From the NCBI GenBank assembly GCA_963402885.1, contig OY727094.1:30878501-30942500 (forward strand): a stretch of 64,000 nucleotides of DNA. The letters are read 5' to 3'. A program made the position numbers and the translations under genes. Source of the DNA: Antedon bifida. Lineage: Eukaryota > Echinodermata > Crinoidea > Comatulida > Antedonidae. The notes beneath the pieces are model-generated. The model was not told the origin of the DNA and ran no database searches. It was given only the letters and a program-made list of their open reading frames with translations. This document shows positions 54,641 to 64,000 of this stretch, in pieces (position 1 is the first letter of the stretch; the number at the start of each line of letters is the position of its first letter).

Positions 54641-55159
54641 ACAATAACTATAGAATTAATCTACTTTATTCCTTATTGTTAACGAATTAACAACAAAAAA
54701 GGAGGAAATACCAAAAAGAATTATTGAAGGTCGCCGACAAGTATGACGTCATCAACATCCAATAAGAAAAATTATTTTCTAAACCGTTGAGTTTGATGAG
54801 GTGTTACGCACATCGTGACGAGTTTTGTATTTATTGTGGTAATAAGCCGATGGGGCGTCACCAATTCGCCTGTCAATCATCTCCCACTTCTTCCTAAGTT
54901 CCCTTTATGATATTTATCATTGGTGGTTTATTAGTTGGATCCGAGTGGCGAGGATAATATTCATATTTCATAATTCAAGGCTAGACTGGAATTGTACACC
55001 TGCGTTAACACATTTTAATTGGACTCTTACCGATGGGAAACTTTGTTGATAGGCCTCCTATCCGACGCTGATCTATATTTGGTCTGTGTGCAGACACGAT
55101 AACTTAGTTTAACTGAACCTTCAGCTAAGAAGCAAGTTTTATTTTTTCAATAGGAAAAT
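54641..55159 (+). promoter_or_regulatory. Probable promoter region of the lectin-adhesion receptor gene
   Basis: Repeat-free DNA directly upstream of the receptor ATG with several textbook sites: a perfect CRE TGACGTCA at 54744-54751, CCAAT-type CCAATAAG just after it, and CTGTCAATCA at 54870-54879, the inverse of the PREP/MEIS-PBX composite TGATTGACAG. No TATA box is obvious. Function is inferred from position and motifs only. Confidence 0.42.
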
Positions 55160-58100
55160 ATGAACGAGAAAAGATGTTATACCGGAATTATTATCGTGGC
55201 TATATTCCTGTTACCCATTTCTGTGACTACATTCAACCAGGAAGAGTATGAACAATGCTGTAAGTTACTATATGCTTGATATAGGATATTATAGATAAAC
55301 AGGGTCTCCGTGCAGTTAGGCCTATTTTAGTCCATATCAAGCTCCGTATGGTTTTAACAATATACTGTTAAATAATGTGTGAATTATTGTGCGAACGTAC
55401 TGCGTGTGCAGGGAGATGTGACTCTCAGGCGTGAGTGTGTACTATGTATGGTTGACTAACTTTTTTTTAATTGACAAATTCGTTGAAAAAAAACTTCAAG
55501 TGCTTACAAAATTGTAAAATGATGTTATGTCCTATCTTTTGCATTGACATTTTCGAAATTAGGGAAAAACACCTATGCATTGAAAATACACTCCATGTTT
55601 TTTTTGTTTTTTTGTTTTGTTTTTTTTAACCATATTTAATGAGGGTGATCCATCCAGCTATTGCTGATCATTAGGGACCCTCAGAGGTTCACAAGACAAA
55701 CATATACACAAGATGCTCTACATAAACGAAGTCTTATTACAAGTCTTTGGGAATGGAGCAATTTGGTCCTTAGAAAAAATCCTGACATGTGACGGGACTT
55801 GAACCCAGGACCCTTGGAGTGGTAGCCAAGCATCATAACCACCAAGCCACAACTTGGTGTACACAATCCAATCATTCCTATTGCTGCATATGTTTTAGAC
55901 AGAGATGTCGAATGTATGGAGAGCCACTTTAGGTGATTATAAGGGCTCATGTCTAGGAAAGTGTATCCGGCCTGTGTGAGCTCATGTTAGTAAAACGGCA
56001 GTTAGTAAAACGGCATGTTTTGAAAACAGGAAAACGAATTACCCTTGAAATCGTGGGATATGTTCTCATGCCTTCCATTTAATTGTGTCAAAGTTCTATT
56101 CAAATCCGTATACACAAGAATGGATTGACGGATATACAGAACAATGGGGTTTAGCTACGGTTTTATTTAATAGTACAAATGAGAACCGTATCTATAGAAA
56201 GTGTGGTCATTGAATTACTGGTATTGCAATTTTTATTGCTATTATGTCTCTATTCCTATTGCCATTTATCGTACGGTATCGCACGTGATGGACTCACTCT
56301 TGATGTTCTATTTATCTTGCTAAGCTGTATACAAATTTAAAGCCACATAAACGCCAAAATAATAGCAACTGAAAACACGTCGAACCTAAATGAGGAATGT
56401 TTTACACTAAATTCATTGTGATACTATTTTTTATTTAAAAAAAATGTTTTCCGGCTTTTCTAAACTACGAAGATCCAGATGGGACACGATAAAATTATTA
56501 TTTTGTTTTAACATGGTTCCCTCTGGCTCTGGAGGTTCGTAAACCGATATCGTAAAGACAATTTAAGAATTACCAACAAAATTTCCATTGCATGAAATAC
56601 TCATTTGCCTACCTTTTCGCCCGTTCGGCTATCTTTTGTTTTCTCTTTGGTGGGTGCGTCCCACATTTATTTATTATTTCCATTTATATATAATCTACAT
56701 AGAAACCTTACAGTTTCAGTAATCTGATATATAACTTTTCTTATACACAAACATAATTATAATGTTCGTATGTTAAAAAACTATGTTATAGTTTATACAC
56801 ATGTTTATATAATTTTCTTTTGACATTTTTTTCTTCTTCTACAGACATAATAACAATTTTCTTATGATATTTTTATACACATTATGTTTTTGTATAAATG
56901 TATAATATACAATTATAATTTAATTTGAATGCAGTTATTTCAACTAATAATTCTTTACTTATACTTTATCTTAATACATATAATATTGATTTTGCTCTTT
57001 AAAGTATTTGCTATACATTATTGTATGTTGTTTAATATTTACATTATATATGTAATTCGTTCGGCAATCTGATCAATACTCTGTGTTGTAGATATCAGGA
57101 TTTCCTTTAAAACATAGCGAAGGCTTTTGTGTGTTTCTGGTTGATACCATTATAGCAATTTGTATTTTTGTACAGCTCAGAGTATTATTCAGATAGCATT
57201 CAAACGGCACCAAATGAGACCTTAGTTTAGGCAGAGGAAGAGTGCAATTTGTAGGCCTAATGCGTAAACGTTAAAGCTCTGTCTATAACAGACTAGTTTG
57301 ACCAGGGAAGAGTTAATTTAACTCTTCCCTGGTTTGACAAAAAAAGTTTGATGTGCCCCCAAATATGGCAGTGATATGTCTTTATGGTAGTGATATGACA
57401 TCATCATGTCCATATATGGGCACATCACATATTTTTGTCAGTGTTGATAGTGTAGACAGAGCTATTAAAGCGTATTGAATATAATATTCGCTACCTGAAA
57501 TGCGAATATTTTCACAGACAGCACAATCTGAGTTCTAAATATTAACAACTTTGTGACCAAAGCGGGCCCAAAACTTTTCAAAAAGTGCTCCGACGGGTAC
57601 CTTGCAGGCAAACTATCATCCTTTTATCATGAAAGAGTGAGGGTAGTTTATTTTATTTTTGTAGGTCGTATATTTGATCTAGGGTTTCCAACCAACGAGA
57701 GCTCAACACGTGAAGACTATCTGCAGGCGTCTCCTGCCTTTGATAATAATACGGGGCCAAAGCCAGGAGACCCAAAAAAAGCCGTTTGCTCACATACAGA
57801 CAAAGAAAATGGTAAGCTGGATTTTTTATTTCTTTACTGAAAATCTGTTAAAAGGTATAAATATTTAGATGCATTTTTTTACTGTTTATCATTGATCAAG
57901 GGCTTCTATCACCCAGTTCCCAACTTCATCAGAGGAAAGGCATGGGCCAAAACACCTAATGCTAGATGCAGGGGCTACCATAAGAGAGTCAGCAGTGCAG
58001 ATGAATTGTATAGAAAAAACATTTCTGTCCCAGGCATAGATGCTGCAAACACAATATTTACCGGTACAGCATGCAATCGCGTGTATGAAACTTCTTTTAA

Positions 58101-61100
58101 TACTGCAGATTCCGGATTGCGATATGGCTATATTTCAAATTGCTAACTATTATTCAATTTTCTATAGAACCGTGGTGGTACGTGAATCTGTTGGACATAT
58201 ACGAAATTGAATATATTGTCCTATACAACCGTGAAACGCGTAAGTTACCACTTTACTTTTATCATACTCCGTTTTCACTCGAGTTATTATTGATGATGGT
58301 GTAGGCCTATGTTATGCCAATAAGTGGCTACTGCTTCAATGTTTAGAAAATTGATTTAATTGAAAGTAGTTTGAAAGAAACTTTGAGATTTCATTCCTGA
58401 GTTATTACAACTTGATAGGCATGTACGTACCACTTAATCCACACCATGCAAGCATTTGAACATTGTTTTTTGGTTGTTAGACTCCGAGCGGTTAGAAGGT
58501 GCACAAGTTCGTGTTGGAATGAGTACAGTCAATCTGAAGAACAATACAGCGTGTGGAAGCCCTGTATCTTCACAAGATGCATCAATATCTGCTGGTGTGA
58601 TAGTGTTAAAATGTGAAAATGGAACACTTGGTAACATAGTTTCGGTCCAATTGGAAAACAAGAAAGATTTCTTGACATTATGTGAAGTTAAAGTATATGG
58701 TATGCAAATAATGGGTAAGTATACATTTTGTTTTGATGGCGCGATAATTAGCAAATTATGTGATTTTAATTGTTTTACCCGCGCTTTCATAGACCTAAAT
58801 AAATAATATATTTTGTGACTGAATAGGCCTATCTAGAGTATAAGAAATATATAAGCAAGAACTTCTGTCAGAACATTTCGTTTAATAATATAATGAAAGG
58901 CCTATTAAATATTAATAAACTTAGATTTGATGTTTAATTTTAATGATTTTATGCAAAGTTCCATTTCCAACAAATATGTGTTTCTGTCAAGATATGTGGC
59001 ATTCTAGACATAACTTAATTGTGAACTTGTAATTTCTGGTCACTAAGTCCTCGACTATGACAAATGATTCCTATTCTAAAATAATGTTTTCTTATTATAA
59101 TAATCGTTATTGTTTTTTGTTTTTTTTATTTATAGAATATACAACTGTAGAAACGATTTATGATGATGTGTCTACGGCTCCAACACGTAAGTCCACTCAC
59201 AGCGAAAATAGACTTAAGCCTATACAATGTATTTATAAACATTGAATAATTTTAATGTAAACATTTCTTAAATCTTTAAATGCATATTAATACTCCGGTC
59301 ATAGTAATAGTTTTTAATGTTTTGTAGACGAATGTGAAAATAACAGTGACTGCGGACCTAACGAAGTATGTACGCCTGGTAACTTCTCATGTGTATGTGA
59401 TGCCGGCTATGATTATGTTTCACAATATGGTTGCGTTGCCTTTTTGTCATTCACAAAACAAATACGTGTAGTAGAATTCAATGGGTCAGTGGAAAAGGCA
59501 CAATGGAACCCACAATTAGAAGACAAAACATCAACCATATACCACGAATACGCAGAAGAGATGTGCAATATTGTAAGTTGTATCCTATTTATACTTGAAT
59601 AAATATTTCCGACTTGATTATTATACATAGGTCTACATAAATATTACGAAACCAACATAAACGAACAACAAAGTAGCAAATTCATCGACTGCAATATGAA
59701 TTCTTGTTTCCTTTTATATATTTTACATTTTTCTTCCAAGTGTTTGTAATTTCTAAATCTACCCATCTAATGTATGTTGATCTCTGTATACGTATCAATA
59801 TTCCATTTATGATACCCTTAGCACGACATTGTCTACACATTATCTGAAATACTCCAATTCACACCATTTTAAAACATCTTGTTAACAAAACTGACATCAA
59901 TGTTTCACCACGTATATACCAGATTTTTTACAATATTTTCAACCTCATTTTAACTTTTGTTTATTATCAGATCCTATCTGCCTACACGCCGATACTGATG
60001 AATTCTACCACCTTCAACAACAGTTGCTCAATTAATGAATTTTCCAGAGGAAGCATAATAGTGAGCTTCAGCATCTCTTTCTTTGCTAACTCGTATAATG
60101 TACGAAAGACGCTTTCCAATGCAACATTCGATAATGACACATTGCCCTCCGAATATGGTTTTCTCAAGATTGACAGTTCATGGAAAAGTAAGATTTAGTT
60201 TTTATTTATAAATCACAATTTACAATGCTGAAAAGAGATTTGACATACAGTGTCCTCAAACAAATATTAGAGGCAGTTCGCAACGAAAAATATTTGATGA
60301 CTGGGGGTTCGGGTGCGTCAAGGTGGGGTCCGCCAAGTTGGCCTCCACATTGAAGAGACGGTTTAAGCATGGAGGTATTATACCTCCATGGTTTAAGCGA
60401 GTACGACTATCGGCTCAAATTAGACAAGCAAGTTCGGTTACTCCATTTAATAAATTCAAAAGTGTTATTTTTAAAATGTAGGTCAAATCATTTAAATTTC
60501 GTATGTGCGGAGTGAGCACACACCTTTGAAAAGTTATCTATATTCAAACATTTCAAATTTATTAAGCAATTCTGTAGACCGAAATCCTCTTCTAAAAACG
60601 TGTATCCTGTTTAGTATTAATCTCAAATAATCCATTAAAGTATGTTTAATCCTCTCAAACAAAGCCAATATGATTACTAAATATGAGCATATGATCAACG
60701 AATAGGTTAATATTGTATTTGCAATAATTAATATTCCAAATTAATATTCCACATGATCTTTTCTGACTGTTATTTTTTAAATTAATATTTGAAATTTATC
60801 TATGCCATGTATTTTACATTTTTCTTTCAACTGTAATATTCCGTTTATAGTTTGAAACTGCGATAATTTTTTAATAGGAAAAAATATATACAATACAAAT
60901 GTTTTCTGTTTTCGTCAGGTTTTGTTGATATCCTTAGCACGGAATTGGCACCGGGACAAATTCAAAGTTTGAGAATTGGCGAAATGAGTGAGTATCTTGC
61001 TTGCATGCCTTCACCCTTTTGTTAAGAGTAAATCGTCAGTGAAGCCAAAGAATATAATATATATCCTTTGGTGAAGAAGCATATAAGAAAGTTTCGTCTG

Positions 61101-63407
61101 ATGATCCTTTTAGTTCAACAGCAACGTGACGTCATTCATGAAATAATGTCTTTAGTCATTTTATGTCATAGGCCCTACATGAATCTGATTACTTTTTTTA
61201 GGTGGATTTGTAGCACGATTATTCAGTAACAATACTCTACCCGAACAGGTAGTAGCAAAAGAGAGAGATGATACAGCGAGAGTTGGACTATATGTGAATC
61301 ACGAAGGTAAAACGGTTTATTCAACTCCGTAACACATTTCTATTCGATCGATTAATATTGAGTTGAAATGACATACAAATGTACATGTTTTAAGAAATGT
61401 TATGAATATAATTAAACATTTATAAATGAGACAGTACTTATAAGATACTTTACCATCTGCCGAAAGAGATTTTTAAGAAACATTTTTACCCATAGAATAT
61501 ATTTTTTTCAACTACCGTAACGCTTTGACATCTACGTCAGAAAATGACGTTAAATCTCTTCGGGAAACGCGTGTGTGACGTACATCAGGTTATAAACAAG
61601 GAAGTTCTTCTATTTCATAAGCCATATGTTACCTTTATCATCCTTATGATCTTTAATTAAATGTTATGATTGTTTTTCAGCGTTATTATAAATTTGCATA
61701 ATTGTGATTGTTATATTATACAATTATTATCAGCCACAAGCAAAGATTCATTTTATATAATAACTTCTTGCCCCGCATGGAATCAGATACGGTACATTAA
61801 TTGTGCATGTCATTATTACTAAACGAAGGAGACTCAAAATGCTATATAGACACATAATTAGATTACCGGATGATACCCTAATTAGTACAAACAATTAATG
61901 AAACTAAAGAAAGAAAAGTACAACGACAACCAGAAGGAAGATAAAAAAACCAATACAGCATCTCATGTGTATCACATGTGGCGCCTGTATCATAGGGTTA
62001 GGTTATGGTCTATGATTCTAGGCTATCTGAAACACATGTGATGTATTACGGTATTTTCAGGAGAATATGGATAAATTTTGATACATTATAGGAATCGGGT
62101 GAAAAATGGATTAATTATTGCAAAAACATATTGTAGACAACATTGTAAACTTGTGATGTAGGCCTACTGTATATTACTTTACTGGGTTATTGACTTCATA
62201 CATCAACGTTATTTATATTATTAATTATTATTGTTTTTAGATAATAAAACCAAATGTGTTGCTTTGTTTGGTAAACCAACAGACTACAATGATCTAACAC
62301 AGTCGGCAAAAGACAGGTATCGTATAAAACTGTACGTTAATAATACAGTATAAGAACCCCTCCTTTGAGACATCCCTAATCAGGGGACACCACTACTAAA
62401 AGGGAACACTACTACTAAACACTACTAAAAGGGAACACTTTCTCACAAAACGGCCAGATCCTCTATTCAGCAGACACGCTAAATCAAAGCAAGGCAATTG
62501 TCTTGATTAAAGGGACACTGTTAAATTCCGATGGTATCCCCTTATTAGGGGTGTTCTACTGTAGAAAAATACATGTTAATCACCTCTAGATAAGAAGTAT
62601 GATATTCACGATATGTTTTTTCTCTTCGTGGTTTTTTTGTGTGTAAAATATTTGTTTTTAGTTGGTTGGATTTTATAGTTTATAGACAATTTGGTTTATT
62701 GAGAACAAGGCCATATACATGGCTGCATTCGCGTGCTCAAGTTAGTGTTTACCGACCAACCGACCGACCAACCGACCAACTGACCGACATAGTGAGCTGT
62801 AGAGTCTAAAACATGTTGACATATATGGCGTGTTTAGCTATACTTATACACTTTGATGTATTAACTGGGTAAACAGTAGAATTACGAATTACACTTCTGA
62901 CCAATTTAACTTTTCTACATATCGTAGCAATTTGTTTATAAATATTTATTTTATTTTTGGTGGTTAATAACCTTTCTGTTTCCTTTATTAAAGTGGCTTG
63001 GACGGCAATACAAATTCAACCGTTGAAGTTGTAAGCAACATTTTTCAAAGCTTCATATTTGATAGCACGAAAACACAAATCGAATCAGGAATCGAAATAA
63101 TGTTTAAATTTCCAACTAAAGTAAGTGTATTGTAACTTTTCTTTTGTGTTACTGTCTATGGATGTATTTCCGAATTCAAAGAAATGAACGGATGAATGAA
63201 TTACAATGGATCATTGTTAAAAGCAACCAAACAATGTATATTCTTATTCTTTTCAATTTTTTGTTTACCCTTTTAATATTCTTTAGTTCTTTTTTTGTTA
63301 ATATTCAATTTGTAACTCCATTTTCATTTTTATATTCTATTTCAGAGATTTCGTGACAAAAAGGAGAATGAAACTGCCGTGTGTGGATTTTTTAACGAAT
63401 CATTGAA
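55160..63407 (+). CDS. Adhesion-GPCR-like receptor with fucolectin, EGF, SEA and GAIN region (5' part)
   Basis: Twelve exons with consistent phases: 55160-55259, 57665-57811, 58168-58239, 58481-58714, 59136-59186, 59328-59572, 59971-60187, 60919-60987, 61202-61306, 62241-62316, 62994-63120, 63346-63407; 501 residues so far. The signal peptide (GIIIVAIFLLPISVTTF) is followed by an FTP/fucolectin domain (about 40-182: SSTREDYLQASPAFDNN, CSHTDKENEPWWYVNL, SERLEGAQVRVG, LCEVKVYG), a Thr-rich stalk, EGF (HECENNSDCGPNEVC..., 202-237), a SEA-like domain (RGSIIVSFSISFFA) and the GAIN region (ELAPGQIQSLRIGEM, FKFPTKRFRDKKENE, CGFFNESLK). The last block matches the GAIN motif before the GPS; the GPS and seven helices would lie beyond the window. 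The fucolectin domain lacks the usual vicinal Cys pair (NRETHSERL). Lectin exons are phase 1-1. Presumed cell-surface recognition receptor; ligand unknown. Confidence 0.85.
55625..55862 (-). mobile_element. tRNA-derived SINE, third type
   Basis: On the minus strand GTTGTGGCTTGGTGGTTATGATGCTTGGCTACC...AAGGGTCCTGGGTTCAAGTCCCGTCACATG has an A-box-like TGGCTTGGTGG and a consensus B box GGTTCAAGTCC. It is followed by a 150-bp body ending GGATCACCCTCATTAAATATGG and an A-rich tail. The most intact SINE in the window. Confidence 0.75.
57271..57465. mobile_element. MITE family A, copy 13, with an internal hairpin
   Basis: TTAAAGCTCTGTCTATAACAGACTAG to TGTTGATAGTGTAGACAGAGCTATTA. A perfect 31-bp palindrome, CCAGGGAAGAGTTAA and its inverse (57304-57334), is inserted in the left arm and is absent from the other copies. 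Confidence 0.88.
62345..62566. mobile_element. MITE family B copy in receptor intron 10
   Basis: ACAGTATAAGAACCCCTCCTTTGAGACATCCCTAATCAGGGGACACC at the left; GGTATCCCCTTATTAGGGGTGTTCTACTGTAG at the right. Includes an internal short duplication of CACTACTAAAAGGGAACA. It starts about 28 bp after the exon 10 donor. Confidence 0.75.
62748..62790. repeat. ACCGACCA simple repeat
   Basis: About ten 4-bp units alternating ACCG and ACCA within receptor intron 10. Confidence 0.9.
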
Positions 63408-63419
63408 GTAAATGAACAT

Positions 63420-63705
63420 TTTGTTTCTATACCTAATTTACGATTTTGTATTTTATTGATATCTGTAGTGTGTTATCATAAGTATCACCAATAACGAAAC
63501 TCTTTCATTGATGTATAAATACTACAATGCACCCACGCAATTCTATTCTCCTTCAATTCAAGTCGAAACAAAACGTCACTGGCGCAGAGTTATTTTTAAT
63601 TCAAAAGATTTTAATAGAGGCCATTTTTTACTATATACCATAACATCCTGTTTCCAAATTCTTGGTCTTAAAACCTGTATTCCACCGGCGAATTTATTTG
63701 AAAGC
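63420..63705. other. Intron 12 of the receptor, start
   Basis: AT-rich sequence after the exon 12 donor (AA|GTAAAT). No further exon could be identified before the window ends. Confidence 0.45.
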
Positions 63706-63804
63706 ATTGACATATCACTACCATATTTGAGCATATCACTACCATATTTGGGCACATCACACTTTTTTTTGTTAACTAGTTTGATAGTGTAAACAGAGCT
63801 TTAG
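63706..63804. mobile_element. MITE family A, copy 14 (right half)
   Basis: Begins within the TATCACTACCATATTTG modules and ends TTAACTAGTTTGATAGTGTAAACAGAGCTTTAG. The left TIR is absent, so it is truncated. Confidence 0.82.
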
Positions 63805-64000
63805 AAAAAATGCGCTACACATCAAAACGCAATGTTTGATTCGTGCGAATATTCTCTCAGTGGAAAACAAACGTATACTTTGGAGGAGGAAATCCTGAAT
63901 ACATTTACTTATGACTTATAGGCCTACCTGGGTCTGGTGTACTCAATGACTCTCCCTTCTGACACCACCCTTATTTCAACTCAAAACATACTATTGGTAT

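Larger units (their letters stand above)
55260..57664 (+). other. Intron 1 of the receptor gene
   Basis: 2.4-kb AT-rich intron after the signal-peptide exon. Contains one SINE (55625-55862) and one family A MITE (57271-57465). 56640-57060 is extremely AT-rich. No exon seen. Confidence 0.6.

Noticed and set aside
59413-59628. Minus-strand ORF over the EGF-SEA exon
   Set aside because: Shadow of a well-supported receptor exon with matching splice phases on the plus strand.
1-64000. Endogenous retrovirus, LTR element or Polinton
   Set aside because: No long terminal direct repeats and no reverse transcriptase, integrase, protease, polymerase or capsid-like frames were seen. Only DNA-transposon MITEs and SINEs were found.

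Overview
The window is eukaryotic, AT-rich nuclear DNA from an intron-rich animal. Short exons, GT-AG introns, many MITEs and SINEs, and a receptor joining a fucolectin-type lectin to a GAIN module suggest a marine invertebrate deuterostome, most likely an echinoderm. This rests on gene content and style; no marker fixes the species. All gene models were built by reading splice sites and phases by eye.

Layout: (1) 1-4600, intergenic with MITEs. (2) 5088-12411, minus strand, RNF34/RFFL-type E3 ubiquitin ligase in six coding exons, with decayed tandem copies of its last-exon end just downstream (4618-4976). (3) 14236-26312, plus strand, a SIRT4 cluster: an intact mitochondrial sirtuin SIRT4 (copy a), an open but divergent paralogue with the catalytic His replaced by Asn (copy b), a 62-bp relic of a second a-type copy, and a b-type copy broken by a 10-bp deletion (b'). 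The a-b unit was evidently duplicated in tandem. The downstream unit lost most of a' and took in a 3.2-kb foldback transposon carrying a 30-bp minisatellite. (4) 29721-42678, minus strand, PPM1E/PPM1F (POPX) PP2C phosphatase in seven coding exons. (5) 43130-47382, minus strand, ESS2 (DGCR14) spliceosome-associated protein in seven coding exons. (6) 48010-55159, a gene-poor stretch that probably contains the promoter of (7) 55160-63407 and beyond, plus strand, the 5' part of an adhesion-GPCR-like receptor: signal peptide, fucolectin (FTP) domain, EGF, SEA, and GAIN region. Its seven-helix part would lie outside the window.

The genes are unrelated in function: ubiquitination, mitochondrial NAD-dependent deacylation, kinase-pathway dephosphorylation, splicing, and cell-surface recognition. 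Their order is informative, because in human RNF34 and SIRT4 both map to 12q24 and PPM1F and ESS2 both map to 22q11.2. The pairs here look like preserved ancestral linkage.

Repeats dominate the non-coding DNA. One MITE family with TIR GCTCTGTCTACACTATCAAA occurs 14 times. A second, TIR-like GTAGAACCC family built on GGGGACACC occurs about ten times. At least eight further palindromic or TIR families and three tRNA-derived SINE types are present. I saw no retrovirus, LTR element or Polinton, no functional tRNA or rRNA gene, and no CRISPR array.
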